Below are positions 13,050-24,749 of a stretch of 64,000 nucleotides of DNA, piece by piece (position 1 is the first letter of the stretch; each line of letters starts with the position of its first letter). The notes under the pieces were generated by a model. The model searched no databases, was not told the origin of the DNA, and saw only the letters and a program-made list of their open reading frames with translations. The position numbers and the translations under genes were made by a program. Origin of the DNA: Toxoplasma gondii ME49 (taxonomy: Eukaryota > Apicomplexa > Conoidasida > Eucoccidiorida > Sarcocystidae); NCBI RefSeq assembly GCF_000006565.2, contig NC_031478.1, positions 3,801,127 through 3,865,126 of the forward strand. The letters are read 5' to 3'.

Positions 13050-16000
13050 GTATCTAGATATATCGATAAGTATATATATACACACACACATATATGTATA
13101 TAATATGCATATATATGTAGATATGTACATATATCGCTATACAGACATGTAGATATTTGTGTAGTTCCTTTGGATTTGTGTGGCTGCATGCGTTCGGGTG
13201 TAACGAGGCGTCTGTTTGCTCTTCCGCCTCGTCGATAGAAACCGCCGAGTATCCGCTTCCTGTTCTCGGTAAATGGCTGTGGGCAGTTGGTTGGAGCCTC
13301 TACAGAGGGAGGGGACTCAGGAGTCCACTGGGTGTGCAGCTGGCGTAGAACCCGTCAAGGTGTATCTCGAACGTGCAGTCTTATATCGTTTCAGTCGCAT
13401 TCTGCTGAGGTGAAGAAGCCTTCAGTGACATGCGACAGTGGTCCTCGAAAGAGTTGTCGATCTCAAGCAGTCCACAACGGGGCGAGAATCACGGGGGTGT
13501 TCCTTTTCTGCGTTTCAAGAGCGGAGTCGAGCGTTCGAAACGCGTGTCTCTCGAAACATGCGAGCGGCCAAAAAAGACAGTTTACCGAGATTTGCATTCC
13601 AGCATCGACTGTAGAACTTTGAACGTAATTCATCGTGCAAAGTATTCACAGGCAACGCGGTGTGTATTCATCCCGCTCTTTTGAACTCTGTGGTCAATAT
13701 GTACCTATGACGCCTTCTTGAATCTGGAAGTCAGTGCCTGCATATGGTAGCGAAGCTGTCGTAACTCTTAATGGGGACATCTTTACTCGAGCAATTCAGT
13801 CAACAGACAGAGGCTTGGCCACCCAACAGACGCGTGCGTCTCGCAATCTCGGTTTTCCCGAGCGATCAGATATCGAGCAAAGCAAAGGCGTCTCGTGGTC
13901 TGCGTTTTTTTCGTCTTCCCTGCCTTTCCTCTGTCGCTGCGTCATGCTCTCTTCCTTCCACTCCATTGTCTGCTTGCTCCAATTCGATTCTTCTCCCCTT
14001 CTCCTCCTTCGGCTTGGGCTCCTGCTGCTTCTCTCCACTCGCGTCTGCGTTTCCACCTACTACGGCCTGCTTCGTCTCTTTGCTCTCTCTCTTCTCTCTC
14101 TCCTGTTCCGCTTGTATTCCACTTGTGTTCCACTTGTGTTCCTCTCGCCTCCCATCTCTGCCTTTGTTTGCCTTCCTCTGAGCCTCCACCGTCTCCTTTT
14201 TTTTCTCGGCGTTTTGTTTAGGCGTTGCTGGACGGCCCGTGTGGGGTCCATCTGTACACACAGCGCCTGTCTTCGGAGTCGCTGGATACGTTCTGTTCGG
14301 GTCGCGTCTCCGAGCGTCGTTGTCTCTCCTCCTTTCTTCTGCTCCTCGACCTGTATCGGTTCCGACCGGGAGTTGGCTGCGAACTTCTCCCCTTGGCCGA
14401 GCGCGTCGTCGACGCCTGGTGCTCCAAAGACGCCTCGGGGAACTTCTGCTTCTCCGAGGTCGAGAAGACGCTGGCGAGTCTCGAGGGTCCCGGTCACTTG
14501 GCCGCAAAGCCTTCAGACGAACTGGAAGAAACATGCAGTCCAAACAGCTGCTACATGAAACACATTCGCTACTTGGACGCCATCACGCAGCTGCAGGTCG
14601 CGTGGAAGCTCTTGGGAGACCCACACGCCTTCTTCAGATCCGACGAGACGCGCCCCGCCCTCAGCAAGGGCATCCCCGGAGATGCCGACGCCGGCGCCGA
14701 CAGGCAGGCCAGCAGGCAGCAAGGCAACGACGCACACAGCAGAAGTCTGCGACGCCTGCAGAGACCTGAAGCTGACGGCGAAGGCGCAGTCCATGGAGGA
14801 GCAGAAAGGACTGGAACCGCCGCGAGAAAAGCGCGCAAAGAGAGCGACGCGAGGAGACCGGGAAGAGCAAGCAACGAGACGGACGCTGAAGAAAACGGAC
14901 AGACAGAAGAAGCAAAAGACACAAAAGAGGTAGAAAATGAAGACGGATTCAGTGGGAAAGAAGAAACAGGCGGAGCAGAGAAAGCAGCAGAGTCGAAGGG
15001 GGCATCTGAGGCTTCTTCGTTTTCCCTGAGGTCGTCGGTGGCCAGGCGCCTGGCTTCGAGGCCTCGAGCTTCCACGTTCTCGTCTTCGACGTCTCCTCTG
15101 GATGACCTTTCGCACAAACCGCTCGCTTCGGAGAAATTAAAGTTCAATTCGTCTTCATCCTCGGAAGCTTCCAGGTCGCCTGCTTCCCCTGCTTCCCCTG
15201 CTTCTCCTGCTTCTCCTGCTTCTCGCGCTTGGCTCGGAGCCATCGAAACGCATGCAACGCGCCGCGACCGCGCGTACCACAGCCTCGCTCGGCGCCTTCA
15301 GCAGAGTGTTGCCACGGTGACAGACATCCTGGGGATTCCTCTGGACGGTTCGTTCTTCTCTGAGATCCGTTCAAGTTCTCGAGAGACGCCATTCGCTTCT
15401 GAGGCGTCAAGCGCCGAACATCGAGCTTCACCGCCGTCTTCTTCACCTCCCTCGCTCTCCTCTTCTCCTCGTTCTTTTTCCTCTCGTCGGCCTCGGCGTT
15501 TGCAGGGCTTGGAGCCTCGTTTGGCGGCTCACTTTGAGGGACCGCTGGGGGAGAGTTTGGAGGAGATGGTGACTTTGATGTGCACCAAGGTGGAGGGGGA
15601 CTTCTGTCAGCAGACGCTTGTGTTGCTGGCGGAAGAAAGTCCGGTCAAGAATCCGAGGCTGGTCATACAACCGTGCTCCAGTCGCTGCTTCGTTCCGATC
15701 ACCGGCCTCCTCGGCAGTCTCGTGGAGAGCTACGGAGAGCGGTACGACGACCCCTTCCACCGCGCTCTGGGGCAGATCATGCGAGCGTATGGGCGCTTCT
15801 ACTGCACATATAACGAAGCTGGACAAGTCTGCGGGGAAATGCTCTTCAACAAGTTGAAACACGTCGACGTTCCGGCCTTCACTCCGCAAGGCCTCGGTGT
15901 GAACTTCTCGCAGTGCACCTGCCCCCAGAGCTTCCTCCAAGTCGGTGACCTGCAGCCGCGGCAAGCGAAACGCGCCTCGAAAAGACAGCGACAGGCCGAA

Positions 16001-19000
16001 ACCCAGAGACCGCTCAAACTCCAGTGCCTCGATTCTCTCCACTCCTCCAGATCCCTCTAAACCACACAACGATCGTAGCCAGAGAGACCAATACAGATAC
16101 AGAGAGACTTAGAAAAAACTGTAGAAAGATGCATATGCATGTACATATGAACAGACAGAGAGAGATAATATGGTGATGGATGCAGCGAGATCTAGAGAGA
16201 CCACAGACAGAAAGACAGATAAAGAGCGAGATAAAGAGAGAGATAGACAGATAAGTAGATAGATGTAGATATATGTAGATCGATTGATGGATATATTGAT
16301 TGATAGAGAGATAGATCGATAGGGGATAGATAGATATGCAGCTGAAATGGTCTGAAGGTAGGAAAGTATATATTTGCATAAATATACACATGTACGTAGG
16401 ATGCAGGGAGATAGGTGTGTAACAACGCATATGTCGATTTTATAGGGATTTACGCGAGATATTAACCTCCAAACGTTTGTGTATTTGGTGAAGACTGTGC
16501 ATATACGCGTCGGAACAAGCGCCATTGTGTAACTGTATTTCTGCGCGTTTGCTCGAACTCGGACTTCCCCTCGAGGGGGTCTACTTTGTACTTTCGGATC
16601 GGAAACGGTTTCTTTTCTTCATTGACACTTGACGTTAAGAATGCTACTGGAGGCGTCGAACGTCCAGTTTCCAGGCGTCATTCGTGGAGTCCTGGTTGCA
16701 GAAAGAGAACCTGAAGCACTGCTGCGTAGATGTGGAAGGTCTGCGTTGGCCGACCCAAAGGTATTTTTCTGCGTCGGCTTGCGTTTTTACCTCACACAAC
16801 TGCAAGAGTGCATGTCTCTGTATCCGCCGACGCATGTCCAACGGGTCGCGCTTGATTCTTACAAAGGTCTGTCCAGGCCCCCACTGCCGTCCTCGCCTCT
16901 GCTCTGTCTGTCGCTTCCGTTGTCCGTTTCAGTCTGCTTTTCCGTTGTTTCTCGACTTTCTTCAGGATGGCCAATGCGACCGTGCCTGCTTCAACGAAGC
17001 ATGCGGATGGGATGGTCAGGACTGTTTCGTTCGTCGGATGTTCCCTGAGATCTACGAGGCCTTGCTCTCGCTGGTGTCTCCCCAGTGCTCCGCTTTTTCA
17101 GCGAGCTTTGAATGCACGGCCAAGTGCAAGAGGCAGTACGAGCGCCTGCTGTTGCCGGAGAAGAACTGCTGCATGGCCGCAGGTTTCGAGCTTCTTTCTT
17201 CGCTTCTCGCTGTCGACGTGGAGCATCCACTCTTCGACGCAGAGGCTTGGGCGCCTTCTCGTTCCCTCGCCTTCCTCGAGTACCAGTGCGACTTCGCGCT
17301 GGATCGCACCTGCTCTCTCGGTCGCCCTCGACAACAGCTGGTTATTTCGACCTCGCTGTTAGGGGTGGACGCCGGCCGGCTGCTGGCCGACGCAACGAAA
17401 CTCCGAGAAGTCGAGCAAGTCGTCAGGAAAACCGCTGCTCAGAAACTCGCTCTCGTTGACCAGGACCTCACCCGCATCCTGTCCAGACCTGCGCCGGGCG
17501 GTCTCCAACTCCTCACTTTCGTCGACGCAGGCGTCTACACAGATCGAACGCTCCTCGCCATCCAAAACCAGGCAAGAGACGGCAACTCGAGGACCTGTCA
17601 GGTTCTCCAAGTCAAGAGCAAACCACAACCAAGGGTAGACAAACATAGATGCATGCATACGTACATACACGCGTACACACACATGTAAGAAGATTCGTAT
17701 GCAACGCCATACGAAATGTGTCTCTGCACGACACTATATACACTACGCATATGCATATATATAAATAAATATATATTTATATAAATATATATAAATATAT
17801 ATATATAAATATATATAAATATATATATATATATATGTATATATTTATATTTATATGTAGGAGTAAATGTATAGTTGGATGTGTGTGGTGTTAGTTGTGG
17901 AGGACAGAAGAACGGAATGCAGCTACGGATGCGGATCCTGCATTTACATGTCACTACATGACTGTATGCATGTTTGTAGGCATTTGTGCATTTGAGACAT
18001 AGAGATACACGAACAGGCATTATGGGAAAGAGGGAGAGACGTCTGCATATGGAGGCGCCCAAGTGGAGATACAGGCGTATCTGCGCAGGGCAGAGTGAGG
18101 GAGAGTGTATATAGATGCACAGAGAGCGAGAGGGAAGTCCACATGTCTCTTTATGCGCAGAAGCATACAGAGAAAAGAACATATACCCTAAAGAGACATA
18201 GGAATCGTCACAAAAAGAGACAAAGGAGTCTGCAAAAATCTCCAAAGACAGACACACAAATATACTGATTTCTGTGTATAGATAAATACACGTACGTCCA
18301 TACGTAGAACTCTACTACAGGAGTTCCTTCGTGGTGTGTACGTTGTTTTATCCTGCGTCTGAGGAGGTCGAAAGTTTTTCATTGGGGAGTGTGAGAAGCT
18401 GTGTTCTTCAGACGACCTTGAGTCAGATGGACGAGGCGATTTTGCGACGCTTGGGCGCCGTCGCCTTGGATGGTTATCGAGACTTTTCGCACAACTCGCC
18501 TCTCGCTGTTGAGACTTCCTCCCTTCCCTCGACCCGCACCGTCACTACGCCTGCAGTCTCTTCTTCGTCGCCTCCGCTGCCGTTTGCCGGCACTTGGGGT
18601 GTACACGAACTTCCGGTAGACTTGCCGAAAGAAGGTTGCTCCGTCTCCGATCTCCACCGTCTCCTTCACCCTGGATACTCGCTGATTTTTCTCGGTCCTG
18701 CCGCCTTCGCCTCTCGGTCACCTTCGGCGGCCGCGCGGCCTTCTCCGACCGCGCGCGGCTCCGGACAGGACGAAGGCGAGGAGACAGCAGCAGCGCTGGC
18801 GCGAGGCGCAGGGAGACCAGGCGCTGTGGGCGACGGACTTCCCGCTGCGGAGACGTTGGCTTTCTCTGCACTCACTGGAAAATCAAGACAGGGCGACAGC
18901 CGACGACTTTTCATTCCAAGAAAACGAAGACTCGCGGCATTCTCCCCATTCTCACGTTCATCTCGTGCCTCTTCTCCCTCTTCTTCTCTCTCTTCTTCTT

Positions 19001-21267
19001 CTCTCTCTTCTCTCTCTTCTCGTGTCTCACGTCGGCTGCAAGAGGGGTCTCTGAGTCTCTTTTCCTCTCCGGAGTCGGGGATGTCTTCAGGACTCTCGAG
19101 CGGTGGGCAGCGGGCATGGTATTCGCACGGCGAAGGCGAGGCAGTGGAATGCGCCTCGCCGCTCTACTTCCCCGTCAGCGGACCTGCAGTTGACCGCGTC
19201 GTTTGCGACAACGGATCTTGGACCTTCAAGAATCTCCTCGTCTGCAAACGCAACTGTCCGCGCGCGGCGGACTTCTTTGCGTCTCAAGCTTCTTCTTCTC
19301 TCTCGTCTCCCTCTTCTTCTCGCGCCCCTTCTCCTCCTGCCAGTGAGAAGGTATCTCCGTATCGAGTGCGGGGTGGCGACGCGGTGTCGCACGGCAGCGT
19401 GGTGGCTGTTGCATGCGAGCACGGTTTTTCGCCTGCTGGCCTTCAAGTGTCTCCGTCTCGATTCGAGTGTGTAGACAGTCAGTGGATAGGGCGTCCGCTG
19501 GTCTGCTCGCCGCTTTGTCCGGAGTTTCCAGACTTGGGCGCTGCATACGTCGTAGAGGGCGAGGGCCGGGAGGACGGCGACCGCAGACTGGTGGCGTGCG
19601 CGCGAGGCTTCTATCCCCAGCGTCGCTCCTTCACTTCTGTTTGTCAGGCGAGTCGCTGGTCGCCCCTCCTCTTTGAGTGCACGCAGGCGACGCCGCCCGA
19701 CATGCAGGAAGGCGCGACAGGTCTGCAGAAGATTCTCCTTCAAATGTTCTCCCGCGAGGGAGTTCTCGGTCTCGTCATCTTCTCCGTCCTCGTCACCCTC
19801 GCCGCGGTCGCGGTCTTCATCGCCTGGCGCCTCCACTTCAAAGCGCGCGCCACCCAGAACTTCATCGCGCGCGAGGAAACTGTGCAGGCGCTCAAGGTCT
19901 CCTCCCTGCCTCCCGGCGCCGGGGAGACGCCTCAAGCCTCTGGAGTCGACCGACGCGCCGAGCAGCAAGCCGACGACTCGGACGCCTGGTGTGTGGCGCC
20001 AGAGGGTCCGCGGGATCGACCTCGCAGTGCGTGGAGAACCTGTGGAGACGCAGACGAAGCAGAGAGAGACGGCAGAGAAGAAGCGAGAGCAGCAGAAGGA
20101 AACGGAGAAGAACTCAGGACGGGGAAACGGTGTGGGGTGAGCGGCCCTGGAGGCGGACCCGGAGAGGTGAGACCTTCGATTTGTCCTTCCTTTCTGGGGA
20201 GTGAGTCTCATGCAGCCTCTACGTCCTGTCGCCCCGGAGCCGTGGAGACATCCTTCTCGAGGTCTCAGGAAAGAACAGACGGCGGCGCCTCGGTGGCGAC
20301 TGTGAGCGTGAGGACCGAGTTCCAGGCTTACACGAACTCCGCGCGTCTTTCGGAAGGCTCCGCGGCTTCCGGCGCCGTCGACGCGACCTCGTCGGGCAAG
20401 AAAAACGGCGCTTCGAGACAGGCAAAAGGACCACCGGAGTCGCGCACTGGAGGCCTGTCACCTCCGCAGCTCCACAGCGCCCCACAAGGCGGCGCAGCGC
20501 GCGTTCCCGGGTGTCTAGACGCCTCAGCAGCTCCACGAGCTTCTGAGGAGCGGAGAGACGTGGACTCGCGCAGAAACTCGGCGCATGCGTCGAGCGGAAA
20601 TCGACGCCAAGCGAGTGAGAGCGAAGCGTCTCCTGCCGTGAGCTTCCCTCCACACGAGGGCGCCTTCTTCGGAGCGTCGGTCTGTGGCTCGTCCGTGACC
20701 GAGAACTCGACGCTCGCGGCTGTCGAGGCGTCTGTGCACTCGCTGCCCCTCTACCACAAGCTGCATGCAGAGCGCATGCAGCGGCCCTTTGGTGGGCGCG
20801 GTGAGGCCGCCGCGGAAGATGGGTGGTACAGGCGACTGCGCCGGGAAGTCGAGCTGGAGTCGGGGAGAGAGGAGACAGCGCTTGGGAGGCAGGGCAAGAC
20901 GGCGGGAGTCTCCGGAGCCTCTCCGCAGGTCTCGGGAGAAGAAAAGAAGAGAAGGGAGCGCGACGAAGGAGCAGACGAAGGGCGCAGAGAAGGCAGACGC
21001 TTCCAACGCGAAAGTCAATTCGCAGCCTCGTTCACTCTCTGTGGCACCATCAGCGAAGCAGACGAAACTGGGGAGAGAAGTACGCAGAGTCTCGAGGCGT
21101 CTGCGTCTCGCCGGAGAGACTCTTCTTCGGCAGCTGTTCGATCGTTTCATCTTGCAGAGACAGGCGCGGAGACGCAGGCAGAAGCAGAGGAGGCGAAGAA
21201 GGAACGGAAAGGAAAGGGGAGTCGCGAAGAGATGGCAACGCCAGGGGGAGACCGAGAGAGAGAGTAG
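1..21267 (+). CDS. Giant type I membrane adhesin with TSP1, LNR, ShK-like and CCP modules (5'-truncated; candidate MIC15-like microneme protein)
   Basis: The gene runs in from before the window. Proposed exons: <3-809, 1602-3010, 3405-4108, 4827-5090, 5795-6025, 6808-7050, 9101-10173, 10879-11191, 11977-12656, 14222-15944, 16640-17571, 18412-21267. All phases agree and the joined frame is open for about 3744 codons. Exon 1 has four TSP1 repeats (CxxxxWxxWxxCSxxC), the third with an insertion; exon 2 starts with a fifth ([16 protein letters not shown]). Exons 2, 3 and 11 carry LNR modules ([51 protein letters not shown]). Exons 2-8 carry ShK-like modules ending in RVKDACPxTCxxC. Exon 7 adds a C-DG-NG-DCGG-C motif and a CCP-like segment. 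Exon 12 has three CCP-like modules, then a membrane helix ([19 protein letters not shown], about 19767-19823) and a basic start to a roughly 470-residue tail containing YHKL. An extracellular adhesive or invasion-complex role is inferred. MIC15 is suggested from memory of the domain mix and is not proven. Confidence 0.85.
1098..1130. repeat. (AT)n microsatellite in intron 1 of the adhesin gene
   Basis: An uninterrupted run of AT dinucleotides of about 33 bp, between exon 1 (ends 809) and exon 2 (starts 1602). It explains the spurious poly-IY reading frames here. Confidence 0.95.
1498..1584. repeat. 38-bp direct repeat, two copies plus a partial, in intron 1
   Basis: A unit containing CTGGTTCGCGCCAAGTCTTG is present twice back to back, followed by a partial third copy. 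It lies in the pyrimidine-rich stretch just before the acceptor of exon 2 at 1601. Confidence 0.9.
5490..5695. repeat. AT/GT-rich microsatellite tracts in the intron between exons 4 and 5
   Basis: Tracts of ATAT and TGTATATA near 5490-5550 and a pure (AT)n run near 5662-5692. The intron spans 5091-5794. Confidence 0.9.
6030..6245. repeat. Compound AT-rich tandem array (ATATATAAATATATATACAA type) in the intron after exon 5
   Basis: A (TA)n tract directly follows the donor region of exon 5, then imperfect 20-bp units alternate TATATAAATATATATACAA and close variants over roughly 200 bp. A second (AT)n patch is at 6490-6537. Both lie in intron 6026-6807. Confidence 0.9.
8390..8465. repeat. AT-rich microsatellite in the 2-kb intron between exons 6 and 7
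   Basis: TATATG/TATCTA units give way to a pure (TA)n tract near 8435-8460. Intron 7051-9100 is the second longest in this gene, and I found no exon inside it although part of a ShK-like module is missing here. Confidence 0.9.
8985..9076. repeat. 15-bp tandem repeat just upstream of the exon 7 acceptor
   Basis: Five to six near-identical units of GCAAGTTTCTTCTGC lie immediately before the acceptor at 9100. They form the pyrimidine-rich part of the intron end. One frame through them is open, but its composition suggests intron. Confidence 0.9.
10330..10405. repeat. AT-rich tract after exon 7
   Basis: TATTTATTTATA units followed by (AT)n, inside intron 10174-10878. Confidence 0.9.
10585..10740. 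repeat. 12-bp pyrimidine tandem repeat (TACCTCTCTCTC / TACCTCTTTCTC)
   Basis: About thirteen copies of a 12-bp unit in the intron before exon 8. Every base on the + strand is a pyrimidine except the A of TAC, so the block acts as an extended polypyrimidine tract. Confidence 0.95.
10741..10842. repeat. 30-bp tandem repeat, three full copies
   Basis: Three copies of a unit beginning TCCATCTCCCTGTCCAGCAT, the first two identical and the third differing at its last base, then a degenerate fourth start. The array directly follows the 12-bp array and ends about 35 bp before the exon 8 acceptor at 10878. Confidence 0.95.
12970..13160. repeat. AT-rich compound microsatellite in the intron between exons 9 and 10
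   Basis: (AT)n interrupted by GATATATCGATAAG units, then an ACACAC/ATATGT tail. It lies in intron 12657-14221. A smaller (AT)n tract at 11513-11535 lies in the preceding intron. Confidence 0.9.
15175..15226 (+). repeat. 9-bp coding repeat (Ala-Ser-Pro) inside exon 10 of the adhesin
   Basis: CCTGCTTCC/CCTGCTTCT units encode [13 protein letters not shown] in the Ser/Ala-rich linker of exon 10. This linker separates Cys-containing segments near 14222-14600 from those near 15500-15930. Confidence 0.9.
17755..17865. repeat. ATATAAAT-type microsatellite in the intron before the last adhesin exon
   Basis: Units of ATATAAATAT alternate over about 100 bp in intron 17572-18411. This gives the long Ile/Tyr-rich frames on the minus strand. 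Confidence 0.9.
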
Positions 21268-21866
21268 ACACGGGGAGGATCGAACGAGAGGAAAGAAAGA
21301 AGAAGAGGCGGGAATCAAGACAGAGAGGGATGAAAGCAGAAGAAGAATCACTAAACCAAAAGGACGAGCAAAACAGGCCAGCCGTGGAAAGCACGGCGAG
21401 AGCGCAGTTCCGGCCCTCCTGAAGAGTCCAACGTCTCTCTCCTCTCTTCTTCTTTCTCTCTCTCACCCTCGAGACGCCGCTGCAGGTGTCGAATGGCGCG
21501 TGCAGTCGGCCCAGTGTGCCGCGTCGAAAAAGAAAAAACGAAAAGCAATTGAGTTCACTTTCTTGCTGCAGTGGGTGCGGACGGGAGAACGCGGGGCAGA
21601 GAACAGCGAGAGGAAAGGGAGACAGTGGGGACTAAAACGAAAGAGAAACGAGACAAAGACCAAGGGCGGAGAAAGAGAGGAGACACGGTGCAGGAGACAC
21701 ATGGCGGAGGGAGACCTGCAGAGACAGGATGATGAGAGCACGAAGGGGAGGAAACATTTGAAGACAAAATGGACTTTTCCTTCATTTCCAATGGCAACCG
21801 AAATCCTGATCCTGCCTCGAACGTAGGGAACTGCATGCAACCAAAAGGAGATGTGCATATATATAT

Positions 21867-21897
<31 letters not shown>

Positions 21898-21900
21898 AAT

Positions 21901-21993
<93 letters not shown>

Positions 21994-23605
21994 CCTGGAT
22001 GGAGAAGCAGCCACATTCACCTGCGTCTTCTTCACTCGGGTCGTCGCTTACAATCATTCCTCTTCCATACGCAACTTCAGCAATGCGTCTCTCTGCATAA
22101 CAAGATGTATAAATCCGTCTCTTTTTCTTTCCTGTCTAGCTTGAGAGGACTGTGATCCTGTGTGTCTTCTCCGGTCAATTCTCTCCTCTCTGCACTTTTC
22201 ATGAGCTTCTGGTTTTTTCTCCTTCTCTTCTGCGCATGCATGCGTCAGCGAGCGCCGCTGTCCTCATCGTCGGTGGTTTCCTTTCTCTTTCTCTTCTCTT
22301 TCTCTCCTGGACTTCAAACGCTGGTGCTTCATGCACCTGGAAGTGATATTTGTCCTAGGTTCTACGAAGAGAGACACCCTGTTCAGTCTTTCCTGTCTGC
22401 GTCTCGCCAAGGCATCGGTGTTCAGTGGCCGCTGCGTCCTCCTTCAGCTCAACGCAGTCTTGCACATTGTATGACATACTCCTGCGTATACGCAAAAGAA
22501 TGCAGGTGAATCTACATGTATAGACAGAGATCACCAATAGGACGAATGTATATATTTACACGCAGAAGTAGATATACATAGACGTAGATAAATATATATA
22601 TATATATACAATTTGGCATGCAACTAAGACGGCTGGTTTGCTAGATACGCAGTTGTCCACGTACCCAGGAGCGACAGGCTTATATGTCTACGGCAAATCA
22701 GAAAGAGATGTTTTTATGCACAAATATTTGCCGGATGGTTGACAGTGAGCCGCTTGGGCGCCCACAGAAGTCTCCGATCTCAGAATGTTATGGGAAGTAG
22801 GTTGTAGAGGTAGTCGAAATCCATTTCTCGTCTCCACAGGGGTCGAGACAGGACTCGCTCCCTACGATCTAGTTCGCGAAAGCTACAAGCGAACGCCCGC
22901 TCACGGACTGAGGAAACAGGCTTTTCTTGAACTTTACAGAGCATACTTTCACTTTGAGGAGTTTCTCCGGCGAGTGTCTTTTGCCATTCGGTTGCCTCAG
23001 CAGTCGAGAAACGCAAGAGAGAAAGCCTCCAGAAGAGACATGTGGGTGGGATGGCAAAGGCGGAAAGAAGAAAAGTTGATATTTCTCGAAACGCAGAAAA
23101 TGAGACAGTTGCGTCTCTGCATCCGTGGAGGTGCGATGACACCGTCTCGAAAAGGATTGTTCGTTTCTTCAAAACGCCAGAGTCTGCTTTCTCTAAAGAG
23201 TGACTCAAGTCTTCTTTTGACGAAAAACAACACATAAAAAACGATTCGTCTCCCTCGCAGGCCCCCCCCCCTTTACATGTACACTCTCTGCTGCACAAAT
23301 GGGGACAGCCACATATATGTAGACCTGAACCGATTACACCTTGGCTCAGAAAACATACAAACATATCCAGACGCAACGCCGCACACTCCCCACACGGATG
23401 CATACATACATACATTTAAATACATACAGATATGTAAAAATAGATTGTGCATGCATACATACGCATATATATATATATATGTATATATATGTATATATAC
23501 ATATATGGATACAGAAAAGGATCGCTATACACCTGGCTTTTTAAAATATTCATATATATATAGCTATACACACATATATAGTAGATGCATGCTCATGTCC
23601 GCATA

Positions 23606-23644
<39 letters not shown>

Positions 23645-24749
23645 GTGTGGATGAAGGGAAGCAATAGAGACAGGGGCCTGTTCGAGTCCAGCAGTGTCTG
23701 TGTGTTCTCGTTGTTCGTTTTTTCTTGTTTGTCGGTTTCCTGCGTTTTTAGGGAGTCGCAGCAAAGAGGCGGAGGAGCTTTTCGCCTGTGGAATGTGTCT
23801 AGGCCGAAACAAAGTTGGCCATTTATCCTTTGAACAGCTGAGTGTGGTTTCTGTCAAGGCGTCCTGCGGCGCGTTTTCGACGCAACTACCTAGCTCAAGG
23901 AAAAGGTTTAGATTTCTCTTGAAACGACTGCAGACTTCTTCAGCCATGTCTCTGAACTTCGACCGCTCGCGAGAGAGGGCAATTCGGAGGCGTCGAAAGA
24001 CGTACCCAAGCCCCACAGGAGAGTTCGTTTACGCGTTCTGTCACTGCAGGCCAGACGCCTCACTTTCGCGTCTGTTTCTCCATGTTGCAGGAGACTGACA
24101 GAGATGCGGACGCGCAACTGCTTCACCGGACAAGAGGACATGCTCAGGTTCACTCCTCTGCATGAAACTTCTGATAGGTTTTACTTCACAAATCCCCGGA
24201 GAAATCGAACACCCGGAACGCTTCTGGAACGCATGCGCCATCAGGGTGAACACAAACCACGGAGGAAACCTGGCTTGTGCCCTGTGTCTGAAGCCCCGCA
24301 AAGAGTTGAGAAGTCCCCCTTTTTTGGAATCCCCTTCGTCTCCTCTGACTGCTCTGAGATATCTTCTTTCCCCATTTCTTTCAGATTTCCTGGTCCTCTT
24401 CTCTCGACCGGGCTGTGGCTTTCTCTTTAACTTCTTCAAAGAGACTCCCCGCTTTTCTCGAGTGCTGTGTCTCATCGCGGAGACGCATTTCGCGTCTTCT
24501 CGTTCCTCCCTCTTCGCGCGCCATCCGAACTGCCGAGCTTCGCCGACATCGCCGCGCCGAAAGAGAAAACGTCACGAACCGACGCCCTCTACAGCACGAC
24601 ATCGCGAAGCAGATATCCCTCAAGGAAGAGAAGGTGAAAGAGAAGAAGGAAGAGAAGGCGAAGCAGAAGAAGGAAGAGAAGGCGAAGCAGAAGGCGAACG
24701 CGGAGAAGATGAAGAAGAGAGGATCACTGAGGAGACGAAAAAGCGAGGA
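21268..24749. other. Intergenic region between the adhesin stop and the tail of the giant minus-strand ORF; possible unresolved gene
   Basis: Contains an (AT)n/ATAAAT array at about 21857-21993, smaller AT tracts at 22588-22610, 23462-23515 and 23610-23645, and no complete gene that I can defend. Exon-like plus-strand pieces exist: a Met with a hydrophobic leader at 22201 (MSFWFFLLLFCAC), an acceptor at 22839 followed by an open frame (APYDLVRESYKRTPAHGL), an acceptor-like TTTTTAG near 23750 followed by SKEAEELFACGMCLGRNK, and an open stretch near 24088-24240 before a donor-like CAGGGTGAAC. Their phases do not join cleanly. Part of the region is probably the 3' UTR of both flanking genes. Confidence 0.5.

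Noticed and set aside
16867..16965. A 99-bp intron inside adhesin exon 11
   Set aside because: The frame continues without a stop, and the read-through restores the CxxCxxxC start of an LNR seen also in exon 3.
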